A stretch of 64,000 bases of DNA, from NCBI RefSeq assembly GCF_030813415.1, contig NZ_JAUSUF010000007.1, positions 62,001 to 126,000 of the forward strand, in the 5' to 3' direction. The notes below the pieces were generated by a model. That model was not told the origin of the DNA and searched no databases. It was given only the letters and a program-made list of their open reading frames with translations. Numbering within the stretch: the stretch's first letter is position 1; every line of letters starts with the position of its first letter. The stretch is from Eubacterium multiforme. GTDB lineage: Bacteria > Bacillota > Clostridia > Clostridiales > Clostridiaceae. Below are positions 34,535-43,957 of this stretch, piece after piece. A program made the position numbers and the translations under genes.

Positions 34535-35539
34535 TTAATAATTTATTTTAGAACTAGAATCTACTATATTCCATATAGTATTACCAGGTGTTAAAGATAC
34601 TTCATTACCTTCTAAATCATAAAGTTTAGTGTCTCCAAACTCTGAATCTTTATTCCACTTTATTTCAATTATTTTTCCATTAGAAAATAGAAGTCCATCT
34701 CCAGTATTAACTAAATCTATATCTAAATGAGAATTATCAGTTTGTAAGGTTATATCAGTTTTTTGTATTACTAAGTTAGTAAAAGTTAGTGGATTATTTG
34801 TAATGGCATCTATTGCAACTTCTCCATCCATATGTTTAGTATATAGACCATCTTTAAAGGTATAAGATGTTTTATATATATTATTAGGCTCAACTATTAT
34901 ATTATTAGCTGATTTTAAATTTTCTTTATTAAAATATTCTTTATTAAATTTTAAAGAAGATTCTGCTTTTAAATTATATTTTTTATCCTCCACAGCTTTT
35001 AATATTTTAGTACTTGATGTGTATAAGTTATGAGGAGCTTCTCTATTATTATCTCTATAATAATATTTACCGTTATACATTTCATTTAAGCTCATAATTG
35101 CAGTATCTTTCTTTACTTCATTAAGAGCTTCTTTAGAGCCACCACAATGGGCTATAGGAAGGGAGTATTCCTTTGAAATAGTTAAAAAATATGGACGTAT
35201 GCTTCTAATAGGTCCTATTTTTTCAGAACTATTACTATGATATACAGCAATGAATCTAGGTATTCCCCCTTCAGCAGAAGTTTCATATACTATATCAGCA
35301 AAGGATAATCCGCTTTGAGGTCTTGAAGCTTTGGAATTTTCAATAACTGCCATATAAGGCGTTCTGCTTTTGGGGTCTTCCTTTGATTCAATTCCTGTAA
35401 AGGGATAATTATATGTTTTTTCAATTTCTATATTTTCTACATTATTTTGAGATGTAGGAATAGATTCATTAGAATTACAGGATACTAATGATGAAATAAT
35501 AAATATTGAAATAAAAGATAACAATAATTTTTTTCTCAT
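34535..35539 (-). CDS. yerB: DUF3048 (YerB-like) lipoprotein
   Basis: A 334-residue exported lipoprotein: signal peptide with lipobox LVSC (Cys21), then two DUF3048 domains. Recognisable blocks are PFTGI...SRTPYMAVIENSKASRPQSGLSFADIVYE and GGIPRFIAVYHS...IGPIRSIRPYF, and the C-terminal part with GDGLLFSNGKIIEIKW. The family is widespread in Firmicutes, extracytoplasmic, of unknown biochemical role; clostridial members are anchored to the membrane. Monocistronic. Confidence 0.9.
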   Translation of the reverse strand: MRKKLLLSFISIFIISSLVSCNSNESIPTSQNNVENIEIEKTYNYPFTGIESKEDPKSRTPYMAVIENSKASRPQSGLSFADIVYETSAEGGIPRFIAVYHSNSSEKIGPIRSIRPYFLTISKEYSLPIAHCGGSKEALNEVKKDTAIMSLNEMYNGKYYYRDNNREAPHNLYTSSTKILKAVEDKKYNLKAESSLKFNKEYFNKENLKSANNIIVEPNNIYKTSYTFKDGLYTKHMDGEVAIDAITNNPLTFTNLVIQKTDITLQTDNSHLDIDLVNTGDGLLFSNGKIIEIKWNKDSEFGDTKLYDLEGNEVSLTPGNTIWNIVDSSSKINY

Positions 35540-35716
35540 ATTTTCCTCCTAAAATTAAAATTTCATTATTTAATGTATATTAAGGTTTTGGTTTAATTAA
35601 TTCTTATTTAGCAAAAAAATTTTATGTCAAAATTAAAAAAGAGAGGGAATGAGATTTAAATAGATTTAACTAAGTAATAAGAGATAATATATCGAATTAT
35701 TAAAAAAAAAATACAA

Positions 35717-35745
35717 TTGCGCTAGAATATCTTTTGAAGTATAAT
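35717..35745 (+). promoter_or_regulatory. Sigma-A promoter of nrdD
   Basis: TTGCGC at 35717-35722, 17-base spacer, TATAAT at 35740-35745; predicted start near 35752. Confidence 0.65.
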
Positions 35746-35765
35746 AATACAAGTATTAAAAAAAA

Positions 35766-35781
35766 GTACTATATATTGTGT
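35766..35781. promoter_or_regulatory. NrdR box upstream of nrdD
   Basis: The 16-mer GTACTATATATTGTGT matches the NrdR consensus acaCwAtATaTwGtgt at 14 positions. It lies downstream of the predicted transcription start, 17 bases before the nrdD start codon. NrdR is the dATP/ATP-sensing repressor of ribonucleotide reductases. A second box at the usual three-turn spacing was not found. Confidence 0.65.
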
Positions 35782-35798
35782 GAACGGGGGTAGTTTGA

Positions 35799-37916
35799 AT
35801 GCTATATGTTGTGAAAAGGGACGGTAGAGAAGTTGAGTTTAATTCAGAGAAAATAGTAAATGCAATAAAGCGTGCGGCTGAAGAAACTAACTTAAATTTA
35901 AAGGATAGTAAGACTTTAGAGATTGTTCAAAAGGTTATTGATTATATAGAAGTAAGCGGAGAAAATAGAATATCTGTAGAAGAAGTTCAAAATCTTGTGG
36001 AGAAAGCATTAAGAAATTCAGAACTTAATGAGGTACTAGGTGCATATAGAAATTACAGAACGGAAAGAACTAAAATTAGAGAGATAAAATCAGATCTTAT
36101 GAAAGCCATTAGTAAAATCGGAGTTGAAACTGATAGAGATAATGCAAATGTAGGAAATAATTTTAGTTCAAAGTTATTAAGAATAGCATCTGAATCAAAT
36201 AAATGGCATAATTTAGCTTCAATGCCAAAGCATTTAGCTAAAGCTCATGAAATCGGAGATTTATACTATCATGATTTAGATAGTTATAACTTAACAACTA
36301 ATTGTCTTCATATACCAACTAGAGAAATATTAGAAAATGGATTTAACACAGGTTATGGAACAATAAATGCACCAAAGAGAATAGAAACAGCAGCGGAATT
36401 ATCATGTATATTATTACAATCAACTCAAAATGATATGTTTGGAGGACAATCACACCCAGACTTTGATAACGACATGGGTATTTTTGTAGAACCAACAAGA
36501 CAAGAAATTATAGCTGAATTAAAAGAGCTTGAAATTCCAGAAGAAAAAATAAATGAACTTGCAGAAAAAAAATTAAGAAAAAGAGTTCATCAAGCAATGC
36601 AAGGAGTTGTATATAATTTAAATACAATGCATTCAAGAGCAGGATCACAAGTTCCATTTAGTTCAATGAATATTGGAATACCAGAGTCAGCGGATGCAGC
36701 ACTTGTTTGTGAAGTTTTCCTATTAGAGTACGAAAAAGGATTAGGAAAAGGAGAGCAACCAATATTCCCAAACATAATCTTTAGAGTTAAAGATGGAGTA
36801 AATAGAGAAGAAAATGATCCATATTTCTATTTATATAAATTAGCATGCAGAGTTGCAGCTAAGAGAATGAATCCTACATTTATGAATATAGATGCAGATT
36901 TTAATAAAAAATACTATGATATGGGAATTACTCCAGCAACAATGGGATGTAGAACATACCTTATGAGCAATGTAAATGGAGATCCAGGTATTAATGGAAG
37001 AGGAAATATAGCACCAACTACTTTAAACTTACCTAGAATAGGAATACAAGCACAAGGAAACATAGATAAATTCTTTGAAATATTAGATTTAAGACTTAAC
37101 CTTGCAAGAGAAGCCTTAATGCACAGATATGGTGTTCTTAAAAAACTAAGAGTTAAAGATTTACCATTTGTAGCAGGACAACATTTAATGAAGGGATCTG
37201 AAGGACTTTCACCAGATGATTCAATAGAACCAATCTTAAAACAAGGAACTTGGGGAATTGGATTTATAGGACTTGCAGAAACACTTGTTGCATTAGTTGG
37301 TAAGCATCATGGAGAAGACGAAAAGGCAAGGGAACTTGGACTAAAAATAATTGAACATTTAAGAGCTTATTGTGATAGATCAACTGAAGAAACAAAACTT
37401 AACTGGAGTGCATATGCAACACCAGCAGAAGGATTATCAGGAAAGTTTATAAAGCAAGACCAAAAAGCTTTTGGAATACTTAAAGGTGTAACTGATAAAG
37501 AATACTACACTAATAGTTTCCATGTTCCAGTTGGATGTGCTATTTCAATAAAGGATAAAATAGATATTGAAGCACCATACCACAAACTTTGTAATGGTGG
37601 ACATATAAGTTATTTAGAAGTTGATGATTCTCCATCAGGTGAGGACATAATGGATATATTAAATTATGCATACAGAAATACAAATATAAGCTACTTAGGA
37701 ATAAACTTCCATATAAGATATTGTAAAAATTGTGGAACTTATTTACAAAGTAATGAAAAGAAGTGTAATAATTGTGGAAGCACAGATATACAAGGTGTTT
37801 CAAGAGTTACTGGATATTTAAGCCTAGATGAAAGATTTGGTCCAGGAAAATATCATGAAAGAGAAGATAGAATAACTCACACAGGAACAGGAACAAATTG
37901 TTACCAAAGTTGTTAG
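35799..37916 (+). CDS. nrdD: Anaerobic (class III) ribonucleoside-triphosphate reductase
   Basis: A 705-residue glycyl-radical enzyme that reduces ribonucleotides to deoxyribonucleotides without oxygen. An ATP-cone (about 3-90: VVKRDGREVEFNSEKIVNAI) senses ATP/dATP, followed by the catalytic barrel. Near the C-terminus a zinc site CKNCGTYLQS...CNNCG precedes the glycyl-radical loop RVTGYLS (Gly672). nrdG, its activase, is the next gene. A NrdR box sits in the leader. ATG 35799 follows GGGGGT. Confidence 0.97.
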   Translation: MLYVVKRDGREVEFNSEKIVNAIKRAAEETNLNLKDSKTLEIVQKVIDYIEVSGENRISVEEVQNLVEKALRNSELNEVLGAYRNYRTERTKIREIKSDLMKAISKIGVETDRDNANVGNNFSSKLLRIASESNKWHNLASMPKHLAKAHEIGDLYYHDLDSYNLTTNCLHIPTREILENGFNTGYGTINAPKRIETAAELSCILLQSTQNDMFGGQSHPDFDNDMGIFVEPTRQEIIAELKELEIPEEKINELAEKKLRKRVHQAMQGVVYNLNTMHSRAGSQVPFSSMNIGIPESADAALVCEVFLLEYEKGLGKGEQPIFPNIIFRVKDGVNREENDPYFYLYKLACRVAAKRMNPTFMNIDADFNKKYYDMGITPATMGCRTYLMSNVNGDPGINGRGNIAPTTLNLPRIGIQAQGNIDKFFEILDLRLNLAREALMHRYGVLKKLRVKDLPFVAGQHLMKGSEGLSPDDSIEPILKQGTWGIGFIGLAETLVALVGKHHGEDEKARELGLKIIEHLRAYCDRSTEETKLNWSAYATPAEGLSGKFIKQDQKAFGILKGVTDKEYYTNSFHVPVGCAISIKDKIDIEAPYHKLCNGGHISYLEVDDSPSGEDIMDILNYAYRNTNISYLGINFHIRYCKNCGTYLQSNEKKCNNCGSTDIQGVSRVTGYLSLDERFGPGKYHEREDRITHTGTGTNCYQSC

Positions 37917-37925
37917 AGTATGCAG

Positions 37926-37971
37926 AAAGCTTTTATAATAGAGAAATTTCTCTATTATAGAAGCTTTTTTT
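37926..37971 (+). terminator. Intrinsic terminator after nrdD
   Basis: Long hairpin around AAAGCTTTTATAATAGAGAAA / TTTCTCTATTATAGAAGCTT, then Ts to 37971. nrdG therefore needs its own promoter or readthrough. Confidence 0.85.
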
Positions 37972-38124
37972 CAAATTAAACTATATGGTTTTAGTTTATA
38001 ATAAAGTAAATAATATTTATATTATATAAGTATTAATAAAATTAATTAAGTAATAAATATTTTTGATTATATATGATAAATTTTATCAAGATGATATAAT
38101 GTAAATTAATTAAGGAGTGAACTT

Positions 38125-38643
38125 ATGGGAAAAAAGATTAGACTTGCAGGAATAGCTTATGAAAGTTTAGTAAATGGCCCTGGGATAAGGAGAGTATTTT
38201 TTTCACAAGGTTGCAAGCATAATTGTAAGGGTTGCTTTAATCCAGATACTCATGATTTTCAAGGTGGAGAAGAAAGAGATATGGATGAACTTATAGAAGA
38301 TGTTTTAGCTAATCCTATGCTTAAAGGGGTAACCTTTAGTGGTGGAGATCCTTTAGAGAGAGCAGAAGAATTTTCTTATATGGCAAAAAGGTTTAAAGAA
38401 AATGGATTATCTGTTTGGTCTTTTACAGGATATACCTTTGAATATGTTTTAGATCATTTAGATGATAGAAAAGGCTGGAGAGAATTCATTAATAATATAG
38501 ATGTCCTTATAGATGGAAAATTCGATGAAAGCAAAATGGAAGATGGCATAAAATTTAGAGGTTCAAGTAATCAAAGAATAATAGACATACCACAAAGTTT
38601 AGAAAAAAAAGAAATAGTTTTAGTACATAAATATATGAACTAA
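38125..38643 (+). CDS. nrdG: Anaerobic ribonucleotide reductase activating protein
   Basis: A 172-residue radical-SAM activase that installs the glycyl radical on NrdD. The N-terminal RLAGIAYESLVNGPGIRRVFFSQGC leads to the cluster motif CKHNCKGC (Cys30, 34, 37; CxxxCxxC) for the 4Fe-4S centre; VTFSGGDPLE is the SAM-binding GGE-like motif. GGAGTGA precedes the ATG. Separated from nrdD by 208 bases with a terminator. Confidence 0.96.
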   Translation: MGKKIRLAGIAYESLVNGPGIRRVFFSQGCKHNCKGCFNPDTHDFQGGEERDMDELIEDVLANPMLKGVTFSGGDPLERAEEFSYMAKRFKENGLSVWSFTGYTFEYVLDHLDDRKGWREFINNIDVLIDGKFDESKMEDGIKFRGSSNQRIIDIPQSLEKKEIVLVHKYMN

Positions 38644-38676
38644 TTATTTATATAAAAGATGAAGGGAGAGAGATTT

Positions 38677-40158
38677 ATGAAGATAAGTGCAAAAGGGAAA
38701 AAGTGTACAGAAGTACAAGGAGTAATAATTTCTTTATTTCAAGAAAAATTAGAATCAAAAAATCCAGAAATAAATAAAATGATAAAATATTTAAATTCAA
38801 AAGAAAAGTTTAGTGGAAAAGAAGGAGAAGTTTATACTTTTACTTATGAAACTGAAGACAATATAGAGGATATAGTTTTAGTAGGCCTTGGAAAAGAGGA
38901 AGATATAACTTTAGAAAAAATTAAAGAGAATATATCAAAGGCTTATAATAAAATGAAAGCTTTAAAAAATGATGATATTTTAGTTAAAATACCATATACT
39001 GAGGAATTAGGTTTAGGAGAAATAGCAAAGGCTATGACAATATCACTAATGCTTTCAGACTATGAATTTAACAAATATAAGAGTGATAAGGAAGATAGAG
39101 AAGTAACTGTATCAATTTTAGGTGATGAAGTTAAAGGCGTTATGGTTGATATAGTAGAAGAGTTTATTAAAGAAGGAATAGACATTTCAAAGGGAATAAT
39201 TATAGCTAGAGATTTAGTTAATGAACCTGCAAATGAAATGTATCCAGAGGTTTTAGCTGATGCAGTTAAAATCCTAGGAAAAGAAAATGGATTTGATGTT
39301 AAGGTCTATGGAGAAGAAAAGATTGAAGAATTTGGAATGGAAGCATTCGCATCTGTTGCTAAGGGATCATCTAAAGAACCAAAACTTATAGTTATGAAAT
39401 ATTTTGGAGATAAGCATAATAAAGAAGATGTATTAGGACTTGTTGGTAAGGGATTAACTTACGATTCAGGTGGATATTCAATAAAACCAACTTCAAGTAT
39501 GGATACAATGAAGTCAGATATGGGTGGAGCAGCTGCTGTAATTGGAGCAATATCAATAATTGCAAAAAGAAAATTAGAAATGAATGTAATTGGTGTAGTT
39601 GCAGCTTGTGAAAACATGATATCAGGAAAGGCTTATAAACCTGGAGATATAATTGGAAGTATGGCAGGAAAAACAATTGAGGTTTTAAATACAGATGCAG
39701 AAGGTAGATTGACTTTAGCAGATGCAGTAACTTATATAACTAAAAAAGAAAATGTAAATGAAGTTATAGAAATGGCTACACTTACAGGTGCAGCACTTGT
39801 TGCCCTTGGAGAAACAACTACAGCTGTTATAACTAATGATGATGAGTTATATGAAGAATTAGAATCTGTATCAAAATATACAGGAGAAAAGGTTTGGAAA
39901 TTACCAACATTCCCTGAATATAAAGAACTTTTAAAATCTGATATAGCTGATATCAAAAATATTGGTGGAAGAAATGCAGGAACAATAACTGCTGGATTAT
40001 TTATAGAAGAGTTTATTGATGATGGTGTATCATTTTTACATTTAGATATTGCTGGAACTGCATGGACAGATTCAGAAAAACCTTATAAGGGAAAAGGTGG
40101 TACTGGAGTTCCTGTTAATACAATTTATGAATTAGCAAAGAGAAGAGAAAATAATTAA
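38677..40158 (+). CDS. pepA: Leucyl aminopeptidase, M17 family
   Basis: A 493-residue cytosolic metallo-aminopeptidase. The N-terminal macro-like domain (about 1-160) precedes the catalytic domain. M17 metal ligands are in GKGLTYDSGGYSIKP (Lys and Asp), DMGGAAAV and NTDAEGRLTLADA (Asp, Glu, Arg). It removes N-terminal amino acids from peptides and may bind DNA, as PepA does in E. coli. ATG 38677 has GGGAG at correct spacing; the longer frame at 38659 does not. It starts 33 bases after nrdG and may share its transcript. Confidence 0.94.
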   Translation: MKISAKGKKCTEVQGVIISLFQEKLESKNPEINKMIKYLNSKEKFSGKEGEVYTFTYETEDNIEDIVLVGLGKEEDITLEKIKENISKAYNKMKALKNDDILVKIPYTEELGLGEIAKAMTISLMLSDYEFNKYKSDKEDREVTVSILGDEVKGVMVDIVEEFIKEGIDISKGIIIARDLVNEPANEMYPEVLADAVKILGKENGFDVKVYGEEKIEEFGMEAFASVAKGSSKEPKLIVMKYFGDKHNKEDVLGLVGKGLTYDSGGYSIKPTSSMDTMKSDMGGAAAVIGAISIIAKRKLEMNVIGVVAACENMISGKAYKPGDIIGSMAGKTIEVLNTDAEGRLTLADAVTYITKKENVNEVIEMATLTGAALVALGETTTAVITNDDELYEELESVSKYTGEKVWKLPTFPEYKELLKSDIADIKNIGGRNAGTITAGLFIEEFIDDGVSFLHLDIAGTAWTDSEKPYKGKGGTGVPVNTIYELAKRRENN

Positions 40159-40167
40159 TTTATTTTA

Positions 40168-40198
40168 AAAAAGGTGGCTTTTTAGCTGCCTTTTTTTA
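40168..40198 (+). terminator. Intrinsic terminator after pepA
   Basis: Stem AAAAGGTGGCT with AGCTGCCTTTT (two wobble pairs), TTTT loop, then a T-run ending near 40198. Confidence 0.85.
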
Positions 40199-40260
40199 TG
40201 TAAAATATAATATAGAAGATAATAGTGCATTATAAAAAATTACTATTAGGAGGGGTTTGT

Positions 40261-41319
40261 ATGCTTAGTAGAGAATTAGCACAGAATATTTCTAAAAAAA
40301 TGATGGAGGTTATTCCATACAATGTAAATATAATGGATGAAAAAGGGATTATTATTGGAAGTGGGGATAAAAATAGAATTGGGGATATTCATGAAGGGGC
40401 AATAGAAACTTTAGCAAAAAAATCGGTAACAGAGATAAAAGAAGAAGCAAAGGGAGTAAAGCCTGGAGTTAATACTCCTATATTTTTTAGAGGCAGAGCT
40501 ATAGGGGTTATTGGTATAACTGGAAATCCAGATGAAGTTAGGCAATTTTCTAAGCTTGTTTCAGTTACAGCAGAATTACTTATTAATCAGGAATATACAC
40601 TAAATGAATATTTAATAAGAAAAAAATTAGAAGATGAATACATATATGAACTTTTATATTCAAATAAAGAGTATGATAATGATTTTATTCAAAGAGGAAA
40701 ATCCTTAGGTATAGATTTAACTAAGAAGAGAACAGTTGTAATCGTAGGATATGAAATAGGATTTGAAAATATAATATCTTCTAACCTTGAAAAAATACTT
40801 TATAAGGATGAGTATTTTATAAATATATCAAATGATAAAATTGCAATAATAATGGTTGAAGATAATAAATTTAATGATAAGATTTTAAGGATAGATAAAG
40901 CTTTAAGTAAATACAAAATAGAAATTGGGGTGGGAGAGTCTCATAAAATTCTTCAAAATTCATTAATAGAAGGAATAGAAGCCTTAAATATTGGTGAAAA
41001 ACTTTATGATAATGATAGAATAAGCTTTTATAAGAAGATAAAAATTTTTTACTTTATGGAGGATTTCTTTTTTCAAGAGGACAATAAAGAAATAATAACA
41101 AAAATTAAAAGTGAAGGGGAGGAGTTATTTGAAACTTTTTTAGCATATTTTGATATGAATGGAGAGAAGAACAAGGTTTCAAATAAATTACATATTCATA
41201 GAAATACTTTAAATTATAGATTAAAGAGAATTGAGGATATAACCTCTTTAAAATTTGAAAATTATATTGATTTATTTCAATATTTATCAAGCTATATTGG
41301 ATTTAAACTTAAAAATTAA
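40261..41319 (+). CDS. cdaR: CdaR-type sugar diacid / glycerate regulator
   Basis: A 352-residue activator. The N-terminal sugar-diacid recognition domain (about 1-130: LSRELAQNISKKMMEVIPYNVNIMDEKGIIIGSGD) is followed by a middle GGDEF-like region and a C-terminal PucR-type helix-turn-helix with KLHIHRNTLNYRLKRIEDIT (about 318-337). CdaR activates uptake and use of galactarate, glucarate and glycerate. It directly precedes a GntP permease and a glycerate kinase, which fits. ATG 40261 follows TTAGGAGGGG; the longer frame from 40225 is not supported. Confidence 0.92.
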   Translation: MLSRELAQNISKKMMEVIPYNVNIMDEKGIIIGSGDKNRIGDIHEGAIETLAKKSVTEIKEEAKGVKPGVNTPIFFRGRAIGVIGITGNPDEVRQFSKLVSVTAELLINQEYTLNEYLIRKKLEDEYIYELLYSNKEYDNDFIQRGKSLGIDLTKKRTVVIVGYEIGFENIISSNLEKILYKDEYFINISNDKIAIIMVEDNKFNDKILRIDKALSKYKIEIGVGESHKILQNSLIEGIEALNIGEKLYDNDRISFYKKIKIFYFMEDFFFQEDNKEIITKIKSEGEELFETFLAYFDMNGEKNKVSNKLHIHRNTLNYRLKRIEDITSLKFENYIDLFQYLSSYIGFKLKN

Positions 41320-41380
41320 ATTGTGCATTTGAACAAAAATAATTTAAAAAGTTTGGATAGTTAAATAATGAAAATGTTTA

Positions 41381-41394
41381 TAAAAACCTTTACA
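41381..41394. promoter_or_regulatory. cre-like site upstream of gntP
   Basis: TAAAAACCTTTACA agrees with the reverse-complement cre consensus (TGNWANCGNTTWCA) at all but two positions. The related TTGTAAAGGTTTT word occurs upstream of the permease-lacZ operon. CcpA control is inferred. Confidence 0.45.
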
Positions 41395-41429
41395 ATTAGC
41401 CTATAGAAAAATTTAAGGGGGAGAAGTCA

Positions 41430-42686
41430 ATGAATATTACAGTTACAGCATTAGGAGCAGTAGTTGCATTAATTATAGCAATAGTACTAATTGTAAAGAA
41501 AGTACATCCAGCTTATGGATTAATTATTGGAGCTATTGTAGGTGGCTTAGTTGGAGGTGCAGGACTTACTGGAACAGTTTCATTAATGATGGATGGAGCT
41601 AAAGGAATGATTCCTGCAATAATTAGAATATTGACAGCTGGTGTGTTAGCAGGAGTTTTAATTGAATCAGGAGCAGCTGCAAAAATTGCAGAAACAATTG
41701 TTGAAAAATTAGGAGAATCAAGAGCTCTTATGGCATTAACAATTGCAACAACAGTACTTACAATGGTTGGAGTATTTGTAGATGTAGCTGTAATAACAGT
41801 TTCACCTATAGCTCTTGCTATAGCTCAAAAATCAAAATTAACTAAAACTGCTATATTGATAGCTATGGTTGGAGGGGGAAAGGCTGGAAACATAATGTCC
41901 CCAAATCCTAATACTATTGCAGCAGCGGATAATCTTGGAGTTCCATTAACTTCAGTAATGCTTGCAGGTGTTATACCAGCTATTTTCGGAATTATAGTAA
42001 CATGTATTATATCAAAGAAATTAAAGAAAAAGGGAAGCTTTGTAAGTGAAGAAGAAAAATTAAAAAACTTTGAAGATATGCCAAGTTTCTTTTCATCAAT
42101 TTTAGGACCTTTAGTTGCAATAGTATTATTAATGTTAAGACCAATTGCAGGAATAGCAATAGATCCATTAATAGCACTTCCAGTTGGAGGAATATGCGGA
42201 ATAATAGCAATGGGAAAAATAAGATATTTAAATAGATATGCAACCTTTGGATTAGCTAAGATGACAGGAGTAGCCGTTCTTTTAATAGGAACTGGAACTC
42301 TTGCTGGAATAATAGCAAATTCAGGACTTAAAGATGTAATAATACATGGTGTTAATTCATTAGGATTACCAAGCTTTGCATTAGCACCTATATCAGGTAT
42401 TTTAATGTCAGCTGCAACAGCATCAACTACATCAGGAACAGCAGTTGCAACATCAGTTTTTGGACCAACAATTGTAGGTCTTGGAGTAACACCTTTAGCA
42501 ACAGCTGCAATGATACATGTTGGAGCAACAGTATTAGATCATCTTCCACATGGAAGTTTCTTTCATGCAACAGGTGGAAGTGTATCAATGGATATGAATG
42601 AGAGATTAAAACTTATACCATATGAATCATTAGTTGGACTTTCAATGACAATTGTATCAACTATAATATTTGGATTTATATTATAA
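41430..42686 (+). CDS. GntP-family permease (glycerate/gluconate type)
   Basis: A 418-residue membrane transporter with about 12 hydrophobic segments. GntP family features include VGVFVDVAVITVSPIALAIAQ (about 112-132), GGGKAGNIMSPNPNTIAAA and the C-terminal HVGATVLDHLPHGSFFHATGGS. GntP proteins import gluconate and related sugar acids with protons. Between cdaR and glycerate kinase it most probably imports D-glycerate or a sugar acid; substrate inferred from context. glxK follows after 22 bases. Confidence 0.93.
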   Translation: MNITVTALGAVVALIIAIVLIVKKVHPAYGLIIGAIVGGLVGGAGLTGTVSLMMDGAKGMIPAIIRILTAGVLAGVLIESGAAAKIAETIVEKLGESRALMALTIATTVLTMVGVFVDVAVITVSPIALAIAQKSKLTKTAILIAMVGGGKAGNIMSPNPNTIAAADNLGVPLTSVMLAGVIPAIFGIIVTCIISKKLKKKGSFVSEEEKLKNFEDMPSFFSSILGPLVAIVLLMLRPIAGIAIDPLIALPVGGICGIIAMGKIRYLNRYATFGLAKMTGVAVLLIGTGTLAGIIANSGLKDVIIHGVNSLGLPSFALAPISGILMSAATASTTSGTAVATSVFGPTIVGLGVTPLATAAMIHVGATVLDHLPHGSFFHATGGSVSMDMNERLKLIPYESLVGLSMTIVSTIIFGFIL

Positions 42687-42708
42687 AATTTGAAGGGAGA
42701 AAATTACC

Positions 42709-43836
42709 ATGAAATTTGTATTAGCACCAGATTCATTTAAAGAGAGTATGACTTCAAAGGAAGCATGCAATGCAATGGAGAGAGGAATAAAAAAAGTAAT
42801 AAAAGATGCAGAATGTATTAAAGTACCTATGGCAGATGGTGGAGAAGGCACAGTTGAGGCATTAGTTGAAGCAACAAATGGTTCTATTTTAAATATTGTG
42901 GTAAAAGACCCATTAGGAAAGGATACAGAAGCTAAGTTTGGAATATTAGGTAATTCAAAAACAGCTATTATTGAAATGGCAGAGGCTAGTGGAATTGCTC
43001 TTATAGATAGAGAAAAGAGAAATCCAATGATTACAACTACTTATGGAACTGGTGAAATTATAAAACATGCACTAGATTTAGGAGTAGAAAGAATTGTAAT
43101 TGGAATTGGTGGAAGTGCTACAAATGATGGTGGCATTGGAATGGTTCAAGCTTTAGGTGGAAAATTTTTAGATGAAAATGGGAAGGAACTTCCCTTTGGT
43201 GGAGGAGAATTAAATAGACTTCACAAAATAGATATAAGTGGATTAGATAAAAGATTAAAGAATATAGAAATAGAAGTTGCCTGTGATGTTACAAATCCTT
43301 TATGCGGACCTAAGGGAGCATCTCATGTTTTTGGACCTCAAAAGGGTGCAACAGAAGAAATGGTATTAAAACTTGATAGCAATTTAAACCATTATTCAAA
43401 AAAGATAAAAGAATGTTTAGGTAAAGATATAAAAGATATAGAAGGAGCAGGAGCTGCAGGAGGACTTGGAGCTGCATTAGTAGCCTTTTTAGATGGTAAA
43501 CTAAAAAGGGGAATTGAATTAGTAATAAAGCATACAGCTTTAGAAGAAAAATTAGAAAATGCAGATTTTTTATTTACAGGTGAAGGTAGTATTGATTCCC
43601 AAACTATATGTGGAAAGACACCAATGGGAGTTGCAACAGTTGCAAAGAAAAAGGGAATTAAAACAATAGCCTTTGGAGGAAGAATATTAGAAGGAGCAGA
43701 AAATCTTTATTCAATAGGAGTAACTTCTATATTTGGAATTACACCAGGTGCTATAAGTTTAGACAAAGCTTTAAAGGATGGAGAAAAAAATTTAGAAAGA
43801 ACAACAGAAAATGTTGTAAGGCTTTTAAAAAATTAA
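42709..43836 (+). CDS. glxK: Glycerate 2-kinase (GlxK/GarK family)
   Basis: A 375-residue kinase phosphorylating D-glycerate, feeding glycolysis. Family signature APDSFKESMTSKEA (6-19) and MADGGEGTVEAL, plus IGIGGSATNDGGIGM and GAGAAGGLGAALVAF. Cotranscribed with the GntP permease under CdaR. GGGAGAAAAT precedes the start. Together: import of glycerate or sugar acid, then conversion to a phosphoglycerate. Confidence 0.95.
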   Translation: MKFVLAPDSFKESMTSKEACNAMERGIKKVIKDAECIKVPMADGGEGTVEALVEATNGSILNIVVKDPLGKDTEAKFGILGNSKTAIIEMAEASGIALIDREKRNPMITTTYGTGEIIKHALDLGVERIVIGIGGSATNDGGIGMVQALGGKFLDENGKELPFGGGELNRLHKIDISGLDKRLKNIEIEVACDVTNPLCGPKGASHVFGPQKGATEEMVLKLDSNLNHYSKKIKECLGKDIKDIEGAGAAGGLGAALVAFLDGKLKRGIELVIKHTALEEKLENADFLFTGEGSIDSQTICGKTPMGVATVAKKKGIKTIAFGGRILEGAENLYSIGVTSIFGITPGAISLDKALKDGEKNLERTTENVVRLLKN

Positions 43837-43850
43837 AGTAATCCCAAAAG

Positions 43851-43902
43851 TTATTCACAGATTTGTGGAAAAGAAAAAGTAAAATTTAAAAGTTGTGGAT
43901 AA
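43851..43902. promoter_or_regulatory. Cluster of three DnaA-box-like 9-mers
   Basis: TTATTCACA on the plus strand (43851-43859), TTTTCCACA on the minus strand (43864-43872), and the perfect box TTATCCACA on the minus strand (43894-43902), all between glxK and its terminator. The first two differ from the consensus by one base each. Confidence 0.5.
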
Positions 43903-43909
43903 AGTTTAA

Positions 43910-43957
43910 GCATCTTGTTTATTATGTTAGAAAAAATAATAAACAAGATGCATTTTT
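43910..43957. terminator. Terminator between glxK and the AraC gene
   Basis: Perfect 15-base stem GCATCTTGTTTATTA (43910-43924) with TAATAAACAAGATGC (43937-43951), then ATTTTTATT. Converging genes share it. Confidence 0.9.

Noticed and set aside
43851..43902. Chromosomal origin (oriC)
   Set aside because: DnaA-like boxes are present but there is no adjacent dnaA, dnaN or AT-rich unwinding region, and the intergenic space is only about 120 bases.
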